Virus record (IMG/VR): IMGVR_UViG_3300006990_000120
Location: 1 to 28,355 of that record
Length of the DNA stretch: 28,355 nucleotides
DNA from: a virus
Strand: one strand, 5' to 3'
Below the pieces are notes generated by a model. It did no database searches, was not told the origin of the DNA, and worked only from the letters and a program-made list of their open reading frames with translations. Positions within the stretch are counted from its first letter, which is position 1, and every line of letters starts with the position of its first letter. The translations under genes were made by a program, and so were the position numbers. This document shows, piece after piece, positions 17,097 through 24,000 of this stretch.

Positions 17097-17339
17097 TTAA
17101 CACTTCCATTTACGTAGTGCAAGAGCCTTACGGGTGGGCCGTCCCTTGCTGTCTTTCATCGGTCCCTTGACTCCACCCATCCGGGCACAGAAGGACTTCT
17201 TTCGTTTGCCACCACCAGGTTGTGGGGCTTTCAGGTTAGAGCCTGTCTCTCTGTTGTATTTAGCACGACCAGCAGCAGTCAAACCGCCGGACCGTGATTT
17301 GTGTTTACCAATCTTTAGGCTGACTGATGGCATGCTCAT
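17097..17339 (-). CDS. DUF6321-like small basic protein
   Basis: 80 aa. The pattern SGGLTAAGRAKYNRETGSNLK, then PQPGGGKRKKSFCARMGGVKGPMKDSKGRPTRKALALRKWKC, is split here as: SGGLTAAGRAKYNRETG (18-34), KKSFCARMGGVKG and KALALRKWKC at the end. This is the DUF6321 signature: SGGL, TGS-x-LK, SFCARM and a terminal W-x-C. The family is common in phages of marine bacteria and its function is unknown; Cys51-region and the terminal Cys are its conserved cysteines. The start overlaps the stop of the 19-aa gene (ATGA), showing coupled translation with it. Confidence 0.75.
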   Translation of the reverse strand: MSMPSVSLKIGKHKSRSGGLTAAGRAKYNRETGSNLKAPQPGGGKRKKSFCARMGGVKGPMKDSKGRPTRKALALRKWKC

Positions 17340-17395
17340 TTTTTCTTAGGCGGACGACCTTTCTTTGTACCGTACGTTCCTTTACCTTGTGGCAT
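17336..17395 (-). CDS. 19-residue basic peptide with AT-hook-like core
   Basis: MPQGKGTYGTKKGRPPKKK. The ATG overlaps the hli stop (TAATG) and the TGA overlaps the next start (ATGA), so both ends are fixed by its neighbours and the frame leaves no gap. The KGRPPKKK end contains the G-R-P core of AT-hook DNA-binding peptides. I recall very similar short peptides in other cyanophages, sometimes ignored because of their size. DNA binding is inferred from the motif only. Confidence 0.65.
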   Translation of the reverse strand: MPQGKGTYGTKKGRPPKKK

Positions 17396-17586
17396 TACCA
17401 GACTCCGGGGATAATTTGACCAGTGATTGCATAAGCACCGAGAGCCGCCATGATGCCAAGCATAGCAAGACGACCGTTAAGCTTCTCAGCCTTTTCATTG
17501 TGGGTTTCAGTTACATCCATAATTGTCATAGGTGGTTCAATTGCATAGAGGTTCAGACGACCCCGTTCTTCAGTAACAGTAGTCAT
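17395..17586 (-). CDS. hli: High-light-inducible protein (Hli/HLIP)
   Basis: 63 aa with one transmembrane helix. The chlorophyll-binding motif E34-x-x-N37-G38-R39-x-A-M-x-G is intact (EKLNGRLAMLGIMAALGAYAITG), followed by the short QIIPGVW end. The N-terminal ~25 residues (TEERGRLNLYAIEPPM) are a phage-type extension. HLIPs bind chlorophyll and carotenoid, quench excess energy and help protect or assemble photosystem II, so this gene works with the nearby psbA. The start overlaps the scaffold stop by one base (TGATG), which ties its translation to a virion gene. Confidence 0.95.
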   Translation of the reverse strand: MTTVTEERGRLNLYAIEPPMTIMDVTETHNEKAEKLNGRLAMLGIMAALGAYAITGQIIPGVW

Positions 17587-18329
17587 CAGAATGATACATT
17601 AGAGCGATCAAGCTTACGCATCACATCCTGACGATAAGCTGGGTCGTTATCATAGCGTGGATCAGACATGGCTTGCACAACCTCTGCCTGACTACGGAAA
17701 GTACCACCAGTTCCAGGCGATTTACCTTGAACAAGATTACCTTCCACACCGTTGGAATCACGGTAACGATAGGACAAAGCCTGCACTGCCCAATAAGCAG
17801 CAGAAGGATCACCCTTCTCCATGATGTCATCATAGGCATCGATCTCTTCGCTAGTCAGGTTTTGACTTGCCCAACCAAGCATCTCATTATACTGCTCGTC
17901 ACCACCAACAGCACTTTTTAGACTGTCAGCATACTCTTCTGTCATCTGTGTTTGGTTATTTGACTCCGCTTTGTTACGGTATTCCAAATACATCTGAGCT
18001 AGTTCATTTGGATCTGCCTTTGCAATTTGCTGCAAAGTGTCATCATCATATTGCTCTGATTGAGACTGTTCCCAAAGCTGATCTAGCAGAGATTCAGTAG
18101 ATGATTCCTCTTCTGTTTCTTCTGATGGTTCTTCTGTAGGCTGATCACCAAGTTTCTTTTGAAGTTCAAGGTAAGCAGCTTCAAGTTCTTGAGCGTTTTT
18201 GTATTTACCAGCAAGACGCTGCTCTTGCTCTTGCTCCATCTGCTCACCTACTTGGAGAGAATCCTGCTCATCAGCATTAAGCTCTCCAGCGGGTGACTCA
18301 TCTGGAATCATTGACATTACTTCTGCCAT
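17586..18329 (-). CDS. Capsid assembly scaffolding protein (gp9-like)
   Basis: 247 aa, strongly acidic in the first half (runs such as EQEQEQ, EEPSEETEEESS). It has the T7-like scaffold features: AGKYKNAQELEAAYLELQKKLG near residue 39, an EEYADSLKSAVGGDEQYNEMLGWA segment in the middle and a C-terminal FRSQAEVVQAMSDPRYDNDPAYRQDVMRKLD helix that would contact the capsid protein. It lies directly after the portal gene as in T7. Unlike T7, the capsid gene is not next: seven small or auxiliary genes intervene. Confidence 0.92.
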   Translation of the reverse strand: MAEVMSMIPDESPAGELNADEQDSLQVGEQMEQEQEQRLAGKYKNAQELEAAYLELQKKLGDQPTEEPSEETEEESSTESLLDQLWEQSQSEQYDDDTLQQIAKADPNELAQMYLEYRNKAESNNQTQMTEEYADSLKSAVGGDEQYNEMLGWASQNLTSEEIDAYDDIMEKGDPSAAYWAVQALSYRYRDSNGVEGNLVQGKSPGTGGTFRSQAEVVQAMSDPRYDNDPAYRQDVMRKLDRSNVSF

Positions 18330-18331
18330 GT

Positions 18332-19906
18332 TTATTGTGGTGGTTGTTCTTGTTGTTGTGCTTGTTGCATTGCCTGCATCTCAGCTTGTGCTGCCTTTTG
18401 ATCGACAGCAGCCATTTGAGGTGCTTGCTGTTGTGCCATCATTGCTTGTTGTTGTTCCATAGCTTGCTGTTGCTCAGCCTGGAGATCTTGTACGCTCTTC
18501 ACAAGGTTGAGAACATCAATACCTTGAGAAGCAGCGAAGCGTTTGATCACCTCATCTGTATTGATAAACTTAGCAATGGACTCGGGTCCAATAGTTTGAG
18601 CTAACACAGTAAGGAACTGTGTCAAGCTGTCACGATCTTGACCACGACCAAGGGCATTGATACCAGCAACAATTGTAGGTTTAACAATGTTCTTAGGAAG
18701 ACGTGGGATGTCACCAGATTTTTGAGCCATGTCTAGCTTACGATTAAGGTAAGGGACAAGAAACTCAACAGTCAGCAGGGAGAACAAACCACCCAGCTGC
18801 TGCTCTAGCTCCATCTGTGTCATGCGGACCTCTTCTGCAGTGGTGCGCTCGCTTTGTCTCACATTGAGAATAAGGAAAGCTTCACTCAGACGACGTTCGA
18901 GAACAGAAGTCATTTGGTAAGCAGTACCAAAGTCAGCGGTCTTACCCACCTGGATGACAGCAACGTCATCAGGTCTCCCCTGAATTATAGCACCGTTGCC
19001 AGCGTTGGCAAGGGTAGCAGGCTTAGTGGTAGAACTGGGGTTCACCACAAACACTACCTTAGCAGCTGCTGCGCTTCCTTCAACCAGGGCTTGTGTCAGT
19101 GCTTCAAGTGACTTCAGGTCACCAATGAACTGACCCACCCTACCACGTCCATAGTTCTCACCGTCAACAGTATTGAACCGCAACGGAATCCATGGGTTGG
19201 TAGCTTCTGGTGATTTACCTTCAGAACCTTTTAGCTTGTAATCATGTACCTCTTGATGCCATACAAAACGATTATTCTCTCGTCTCACATGTGTGTACAC
19301 ATCACATTCATCATCATGATCCCCGTAGGTATCACTGACAGTTTGGTTCTGGAGATAATCTACAGGAAGTTTATCTTCAACTAATTTTTTGTTGATACGT
19401 TCTTTAGTGACGATTTCAATCACGTTGCCGTTGCCATCACGATCGACAACAAAGCGATTCAAAGGATAAACCTTGAGTCCCTTACGACCCATGAATACCA
19501 GAACGTTACCACCGACAACTAGATGTAGCAGTGCCTGATGCACCGCCACTCTATCATCAGTAGATGCAATGGATTCAAGGATGATTCGTTCGACTTTTGC
19601 GAAAGACAAATCAAGTTCTGATTTAATCTCCGGACCCATCTCTTGCCCCAACTGACTTTCGTCAAGCTGTAGTTTAAAGAAGCTGGTTTGAACGGGCAGC
19701 AGAGCTAACATCAACTTAGATGCCAGAGTGACTACACCTTTCGCACCAACGCTTTGGTATGGGGTGAGAAGGTTCTTCATGCCAGAGGTATGTTCCTCAT
19801 GACCACGAATCAAATAAGGGAGTGTCAGTTTAGATGCCTGTTCAGCTTCGTTTAAGAACTGAGAACGGTCACTGGATAAAACGTCATAGCGAGTTTTAGC
19901 TGACAT
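18332..19906 (-). CDS. Portal protein (head-tail connector, gp8-like)
   Basis: 524 aa (T7 gp8 is 536 aa). Family features: RSQFLNEAEQASKLTLPYLI near residue 14, QSVGAKGVVTLASKLMLALLP near 51, a GNVLVFMGRKGLKVYPLNRFVV segment near 132, and SEAFLILNVRQSERTTAEEVRMTQMELEQQLGG near 335-370. The last ~60 residues are almost all Gln, Ala and Met. Twelve copies should form the ring through which DNA is packaged and ejected. It is followed two bases later by the scaffold gene. Confidence 0.95.
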   Translation of the reverse strand: MSAKTRYDVLSSDRSQFLNEAEQASKLTLPYLIRGHEEHTSGMKNLLTPYQSVGAKGVVTLASKLMLALLPVQTSFFKLQLDESQLGQEMGPEIKSELDLSFAKVERIILESIASTDDRVAVHQALLHLVVGGNVLVFMGRKGLKVYPLNRFVVDRDGNGNVIEIVTKERINKKLVEDKLPVDYLQNQTVSDTYGDHDDECDVYTHVRRENNRFVWHQEVHDYKLKGSEGKSPEATNPWIPLRFNTVDGENYGRGRVGQFIGDLKSLEALTQALVEGSAAAAKVVFVVNPSSTTKPATLANAGNGAIIQGRPDDVAVIQVGKTADFGTAYQMTSVLERRLSEAFLILNVRQSERTTAEEVRMTQMELEQQLGGLFSLLTVEFLVPYLNRKLDMAQKSGDIPRLPKNIVKPTIVAGINALGRGQDRDSLTQFLTVLAQTIGPESIAKFINTDEVIKRFAASQGIDVLNLVKSVQDLQAEQQQAMEQQQAMMAQQQAPQMAAVDQKAAQAEMQAMQQAQQQEQPPQ

Positions 19907-19910
19907 CGTT

Positions 19911-20336
19911 TTAAATGTTCATTGATTTAATTTGTAGCTCAGGCCGACTAAACCTGGTTGAAGCACCAGGTCGGATAACCATCGACTTACCAGCATTTAG
20001 TACCTGAGCACTTTGTTGTGGAGCAGCTTGTCTAGTTTGAGCTTCTAAAGCTTGCTGCTGCATTTGTTGTATCCTCTCTTCGTTTCTAGCCTGAGCTTCA
20101 GCAAACTTTTGGTTAGCCTCTTTCATTTGGTTTTGAAAGGTGCTCTGTAAATCTTTAATTTGATTTTCAAAACTTGCAGACTGCTTTTGTTGCAGATAAT
20201 CTTGGGCACGATGACCAAAGAAAAACTTTTGATCGTAGCCGGCTTTAATAATATCTGCAATACTCATCCCGGCGGCCTCTGCTTTTTTTACAGGATTTAA
20301 TCCTTGGCCCCCATATGTCGCTCTAAAGTCAGCCAT
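19911..20336 (-). CDS. Probable virion protein at the gp7.3 position
   Basis: 141 aa, four bases before the portal gene. Residues 1-45 are a small folded-looking part (LNPVKKAEAAGMSIADIIKAGYD); residues 50-110 form a Gln-rich coiled coil (FENQIKDLQSTFQNQMKEANQKFAEAQ); the C-terminus is RPGASTRFSRPELQIKSMNI. The end resembles that of the preceding gene (FSR-x(4)-I-x-S-x-NI). In T7, small virion proteins gp6.7 and gp7.3 lie directly before the portal, and gp7.3 also ends in -NI. I infer a tail/ejection-associated virion protein; the homology is not proven. Confidence 0.6.
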   Translation of the reverse strand: MADFRATYGGQGLNPVKKAEAAGMSIADIIKAGYDQKFFFGHRAQDYLQQKQSASFENQIKDLQSTFQNQMKEANQKFAEAQARNEERIQQMQQQALEAQTRQAAPQQSAQVLNAGKSMVIRPGASTRFSRPELQIKSMNI

Positions 20337-20339
20337 AAT

Positions 20340-21044
20340 TTAGATATTGAGAGAAGAGATACGCATACCACGCCGGCTAAATGCACCGGACATACCACGT
20401 CTAGCAATTTGTGTGGCAGTTCCACTAGAGCCGTCAGCCATCTTGACACCCGCTACTTGAGGACGTTCTGACTGGTTAACCTGTGACTGAAGCATCTGCT
20501 GCTGTAAAGCAGCCATGCGGTCATTTTGTGAAGCCTGCATTTGTTGGAACATCGATTGTTGCTCCTGCATACTTTGTATAAACCCAGCCTGCATCTCTGC
20601 AATCTGATCAGCTAACAGGTCCTCGGCTGATGGACCCTCAGGGGTTGGGGTTTCTGGTACCGCTGGATCAGGATCAGTTGGCAGTGGTGTCGGTTCAAAT
20701 CCAGTTGGCTTATCAGGCTCCCTATTCCCCTTGTTATTCCGATCGGGTCGGCGTCCACGGTTGTCATATTCACTTATCTGGCGTGCAAAATCAGCACGTT
20801 CTGCACCACGTTTAATCTTCAGTGGTTCGTAGGTAGGACGTTTAGCAGCGGGAGTTCGATAGCTCTGTGCTCGTCGGTCAAACTCACGTGCTGCCTGGCG
20901 ATAGTCACCGATCCTACGGTTCCTAATTTTACGTAGGCTGATGCCTTTTTTAGCTGCCTTACGGCCTTCCTTTTTACTGATCTTACCGTCGCGGCTGATC
21001 TCGGAAATAAATTCCCTTCTTTTAGCCTTCGATTTTTTACCCAT
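20340..21044 (-). CDS. Probable virion protein, basic N-terminus and Q-rich coiled coil
   Basis: 234 aa from ATG 21044, chosen because it overlaps the previous stop (TAATG) and has GGAGGAG five bases upstream, the strongest ribosome site in the window. An ATG 10 codons upstream is less likely. Residues 1-100 are very basic (MGKKSKAKRREF, KKEGRKAAKKG, RKIRNRRIGDYR) with an EF-hand-like ISRDGKISKKE near 15. Residues 115-145 are Pro/Thr-rich; 150-200 form a Gln/Met coiled coil; the C-terminus is RRGMSGAFSRRGMRISSLNI. The end resembles that of the next gene. T7 gp7.3 begins MGKK and ends -NI, so this may be its counterpart; this is inference from ends and position. Confidence 0.6.
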   Translation of the reverse strand: MGKKSKAKRREFISEISRDGKISKKEGRKAAKKGISLRKIRNRRIGDYRQAAREFDRRAQSYRTPAAKRPTYEPLKIKRGAERADFARQISEYDNRGRRPDRNNKGNREPDKPTGFEPTPLPTDPDPAVPETPTPEGPSAEDLLADQIAEMQAGFIQSMQEQQSMFQQMQASQNDRMAALQQQMLQSQVNQSERPQVAGVKMADGSSGTATQIARRGMSGAFSRRGMRISSLNI

Positions 21045-21241
21045 TAGTTCTCCTCCATGTATTGGATGACCCACTCAACGACACTACGCTGACCAGATCG
21101 GTACATAATTTTTTCCATTGAATCTTCTGGTGTAGGATTGGTGGGTGGAAAAGATTCTTCCAGCTTAGCAAGCATGGCATTTGCTGTCATACCCCTAACA
21201 TCTAGAAGATTAAGGTCAGGCATATTGGGGGAGGTTGACAT
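21044..21241 (-). CDS. Small protein of unknown function (65 aa)
   Basis: 65 aa from ATG 21241-21239, overlapping the end of the RNR beta gene by 26 bases. A weak GAG lies about eight bases upstream. The sequence has two parts: a Leu/Asn N-terminus (MPDLNLLDVRGMTANAML) and an EKIMYRSGQRSVVEWVIQYMEEN end that looks like a small helical domain. I do not recognise a family. The position right after the two RNR genes and the 1-base overlap with the next gene suggest it is a regular member of the operon. Confidence 0.6.
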   Translation of the reverse strand: MSTSPNMPDLNLLDVRGMTANAMLAKLEESFPPTNPTPEDSMEKIMYRSGQRSVVEWVIQYMEEN

Positions 21242-21932
21242 TACTATGCTCAAAAAAGGCTGGCATTCTAGCAGATTTAGTTGCGGACAACTCTGGGGCT
21301 TTGCCCTCATACATCAGCCGGTCGCTAGAATCCAGCCAAAATTTTTTGTCCAAATATTTATCGGTAGTATTAATACCTAGTGGTTGCATTACCCAATTGA
21401 TAGTTGCCTTCCTGAGTTTATCAAGAGAAGGACTGATGTTATACCCCAGCTCAGTATGAACCAGACTATTGGTAGCCACATGAATTTGTTCATCTCTGGA
21501 AATATCAGCGCTGACGGTTCTCATCCCAGCGTCACCATTAAAGCGGAAGAATGGTAAAAGAACGAAGAAAATCGCACGCTCGGCAACCATCGCTTTGGTG
21601 ATCGTATGATCTGGATGTGCCTCCCAAGCGGTCTTAAGCCGAAGGGCTTCCTTTTCAGCTTGCGGATCAACACCGTAAGCATTGGCGATGTAACCAAGTG
21701 CGATGTCATGGTTTTCTTCATCTTTAACGTTGGATTCCAGTATTTCACGGGCCAACGTTGGTACTTCACTATTGAGGGCATTGGTGATAAAATCTCCCAC
21801 AGGCAGTTCCATATGTCGCAATGCAAGAGCACGGAAGATTGCTTCCTCCGCGCCCTCTTTGCATGTACCAGCAGTTGTCTGTACTGGTGTCCATTTGCGC
21901 TTCCGCGCCATCATCTTTTCGTAAGGGTTCAT
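21216..21932 (-). CDS. Ribonucleotide reductase class I beta subunit (NrdB-like), radical Tyr replaced
   Basis: 238 aa from ATG 21932, preferred because it forms an ATGA overlap with the alpha stop; an ATG three codons upstream is possible. The ferritin-type carboxylate metal site is complete: E42, E72-x-x-H75, E118 and E148-x-x-H151, spaced as in class I beta subunits. The position four residues after H75, where E. coli NrdB has radical Tyr122, is Leu79. It is much shorter than typical NrdB (about 340-380 aa). A Tyr one residue from the C-terminus (LPQYA) could serve radical transfer. It partners the alpha gene just upstream. Known work on the cyanopodovirus P-SSP7 RNR reassigned it from class II to class I with a small beta; this fits that type. 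Confidence 0.88.
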   Translation of the reverse strand: MNPYEKMMARKRKWTPVQTTAGTCKEGAEEAIFRALALRHMELPVGDFITNALNSEVPTLAREILESNVKDEENHDIALGYIANAYGVDPQAEKEALRLKTAWEAHPDHTITKAMVAERAIFFVLLPFFRFNGDAGMRTVSADISRDEQIHVATNSLVHTELGYNISPSLDKLRKATINWVMQPLGINTTDKYLDKKFWLDSSDRLMYEGKAPELSATKSARMPAFFEHSNVNLPQYA

Positions 21933-23305
21933 TCTGCACAATCACATTGAGGTTCTGGTGTGTCCTCAAGCAGGCTGTTCAGATAATCATCGACTTCACT
22001 CTCTTCGAGAGCAGCATACGCGCTTGACTTATCTTGAACGTCGCCCATAACTTGGAGACTATAATAAAGAGAAGTCTGGGGCGATTCAAGCCACTCCTGG
22101 ATGAACGCTTCATCATACGTGACCACATCGGACCACGAATTGAAGCTGTAACCATGTAGAAGTCCAGTCTTGTTAAGTAGAGTCATGATGCCATCGGCAA
22201 CACGTTTGTAGGCTTCCCAGCCCACCTTAGAGGCGATCTCTACGTCACCGTAGTTGTATGTTTGTACTCCGAAAGTACCTGAGTCGCGATCAACTGTCTG
22301 CGAGATAGGCGGAGCGATTTCTGGAGTGCAAGTATAGCCATCCAGATCTGTGCTTCGATAACTGCAGGAGGCAGTTGGCGCAATAGCAAAGGCTCGAACC
22401 ATTTTAGCGTTGCGAGCAATGCTGGCTGCAGACTCAATGCCAGCGTTAATTTGGGTGACAAGTTCATAGGCTGCAGACCGTACTGATTCTCCTTTGTTGA
22501 ATTGTTCCAACGCACGTCCAAACTGGTCATACGTTACTCCGTATCGACGAAGTAGGTTAGCGAGTCCGAGGATACCGAGCCCCACTTGTCGGTCAGTTTC
22601 GCTAGGGAGATACTCTCCGCTGCTGCCGACACCTGTCTTACCATGGAGTTCGCACAATTGGGACATACCTTCAGTAAAAGCGTTAGGGATGTCGTCGAAC
22701 TCACAGGCACCGAGATTGACATGTTGGAGTAAACAGGTACCTCGTGAGGGCAGGTAAACTTCAAGGCAGACATTACCTCGGATTCGATTTCCTTCATTGT
22801 CGTATTTTACTTTGTTGAGCCAAATGTCACCTGATTTAATACCGAAGAGAATGTCCTCCTTAAACGTACACCTCTCCCACCACTCATCGGTGATGTTGAT
22901 GCAACGTTTAACCCACGGTAGCTCGGATCTAGGAGTAGAAATAAATTCACGAGCATCAGGGTGGCTAAGGTCCAAATGACATACCACCGCGCCGTTCTTG
23001 TAGATACCCCCACGACGAAGGATTTCATTTAGTGTTGAGTAGATTTTAGCAAAGGAGACCGGTCCAGATGCAACCAATCCTTTTCCATTTTCTTCACCTC
23101 GGGGTCGCAATCGCGACAGGTGTACCGCGCAGCCTGCTCCGAAACGTAGAGCATGTGATACAAATCGCCAGCTTGCTTCAATTCCATCGGGTCCCTCCAT
23201 TGAGTCTTCGACAGTGAATACGGTGCACGAAACCGGTAGGCGGGACGTTGGGTCATCGATCCAAGATTGGACACGTCCCGTGCGAGAAATATAAGATGCG
23301 GTCAT
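21929..23305 (-). CDS. Ribonucleotide reductase class I alpha (catalytic) subunit, compact form
   Basis: 458 aa, against 700-850 for usual NrdA; there is no ATP-cone at the N-terminus. Catalytic residues are present: C27 (VSCTVF, equal to C225 of E. coli), N178-x-C180-x-E182 (NVCLE, equal to N437/C439/E441) and C191 (TCLLQHVNLGAC, equal to C462). A Tyr pair (Y414-Y415 in SLYYS) matches the Y730/Y731 radical path of class I. The C-terminus carries CDC (C454, C456) for reduction by thioredoxin or glutaredoxin. It makes dNDPs or dNTPs for phage DNA. The start overlaps the MazG stop (ATGA), and the stop overlaps the beta start. Confidence 0.9.
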   Translation of the reverse strand: MTASYISRTGRVQSWIDDPTSRLPVSCTVFTVEDSMEGPDGIEASWRFVSHALRFGAGCAVHLSRLRPRGEENGKGLVASGPVSFAKIYSTLNEILRRGGIYKNGAVVCHLDLSHPDAREFISTPRSELPWVKRCINITDEWWERCTFKEDILFGIKSGDIWLNKVKYDNEGNRIRGNVCLEVYLPSRGTCLLQHVNLGACEFDDIPNAFTEGMSQLCELHGKTGVGSSGEYLPSETDRQVGLGILGLANLLRRYGVTYDQFGRALEQFNKGESVRSAAYELVTQINAGIESAASIARNAKMVRAFAIAPTASCSYRSTDLDGYTCTPEIAPPISQTVDRDSGTFGVQTYNYGDVEIASKVGWEAYKRVADGIMTLLNKTGLLHGYSFNSWSDVVTYDEAFIQEWLESPQTSLYYSLQVMGDVQDKSSAYAALEESEVDDYLNSLLEDTPEPQCDCAE

Positions 23306-23685
23306 GGGTTGATAAGGTCGTTCAATACAGGTGGTTGGTAGTTTGGTCCTTTGAGAACCTTGCCGTCAGCACGGCGAATAGGTGTACCGTCTAATCCTAG
23401 CTTAGACAGGTTGCTTCTGTGGACGCGATCCAGCGCTTCCTCCAGATCCCACTCCATATTCTCAGCATATTGAAAGCAAACATACACAAGGTCTGCAAGT
23501 TCTTTCAGTTCGTTTTCGTAAGGTTCGTTGTGAAAAGCACTACGGAATTCATTGTACTCTTCATCGATCAAACCCAGTTGCATAGTCCGGTTGTCCGGCG
23601 TATTCTGGATCCCATACGCTGAACGGAATTGAATTGCTTGATCGCTCAGACTGTTCGACCTGCAGTGTTGTGTGTTTGAGTTCAT
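23302..23685 (-). CDS. MazG-like nucleotide pyrophosphohydrolase
   Basis: 127 aa from ATG 23685; a further open stretch upstream lies inside DUF3310 and is unlikely to be translated. The MazG-type pattern is visible: QFRSAYGIQNTPDNRTM, then LGLIDEEYNEFRSAF (the E-x-x-E metal ligands), KELADLVYVCFQYAENM (the E-x-x-D ligands), and ALDRVHRSNLSKLG near the end with VLKGPNYQPP. Such proteins hydrolyse NTPs or dNTPs to monophosphates, or in phage may lower ppGpp; the substrate cannot be read from sequence. It overlaps the DUF3310 gene by 125 bases and couples to RNR by ATGA. Note the long overlap makes the start less certain. Confidence 0.8.
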   Translation of the reverse strand: MNSNTQHCRSNSLSDQAIQFRSAYGIQNTPDNRTMQLGLIDEEYNEFRSAFHNEPYENELKELADLVYVCFQYAENMEWDLEEALDRVHRSNLSKLGLDGTPIRRADGKVLKGPNYQPPVLNDLINP

Positions 23686-23863
23686 TTTCAAGGTAGTGGA
23701 TAGCCTTTTTAAGATCTTTCTCTTTCGATTCAGAAGACTTGTAACCGGCTCTGCAAATATATTTAATAGCACAGCCAAGATGATAGTTTAAATCCCAGTC
23801 TCGGATTGCATCCCAGCATTCGATTGATCCTCGGGTGTAGTAGTCGGGTGAAAAGTGGGCCAT
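23561..23863 (-). CDS. DUF3310 (SaV-like) protein
   Basis: 100 aa. The N-terminal half is the DUF3310 core: HFSPDYYTRGSIECWDAI, then DWDLNYHLGCAIKYICRAGYKSSE (18-46), KEKDLKKAIHYLENEL. This family is widespread in phages; it is often labelled nucleotide kinase without good proof. The last ~35 residues (after LENELKH) are read in the same DNA as the MazG N-terminus. It starts inside the end of the preceding 70-aa ORF. Its position among nucleotide genes agrees with a metabolic role, which I cannot confirm. Confidence 0.85.
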   Translation of the reverse strand: MAHFSPDYYTRGSIECWDAIRDWDLNYHLGCAIKYICRAGYKSSESKEKDLKKAIHYLENELKHTTLQVEQSERSSNSIPFSVWDPEYAGQPDYATGFDR

Positions 23864-24000
23864 TTTTTAACTAGGTTACTGACGGTATTGGATAGGACAA
23901 AGTTTTGTTTTTGCAATGCAAGGAAGACAGTAATGATGTCCTCCTTTGTTGCATCAGGAAGTAGATCGTTTAGCCTTCTCATCTTTAGATCCTGCTCCAT
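23788..24000 (-). CDS. Small protein of unknown function (about 70 aa)
   Basis: ORF ending at 23788. I place the start at ATG 24000 (MEQDLKMRRLNDLLPDATKE); ATG 24060 would give 90 aa with more overlap on the exonuclease gene, and ATG 23982 is also possible. No good ribosome site distinguishes them. The core LPDATKEDIITVFLALQKQ, NFVLSNTVSNLVKKWP is a convincing helical domain with regular hydrophobic spacing, and it fills the 90-base space between exonuclease and DUF3310. The last ~25 residues are hydrophilic and overlap DUF3310. I do not recognise a family. Confidence 0.6.
   Translation of the reverse strand: MEQDLKMRRLNDLLPDATKEDIITVFLALQKQNFVLSNTVSNLVKKWPTFHPTTTPEDQSNAGMQSETGI

Noticed and set aside
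21929-23305. Class II (B12-dependent) ribonucleotide reductase
   Set aside because: A Tyr pair for class I radical transfer and a beta subunit with complete metal ligands directly downstream argue for class I.
23936-23950. AAGGAGGAC, a strong Shine-Dalgarno-like string
   Set aside because: It lies inside the ~70-aa ORF and is not followed by a start codon at a suitable distance.
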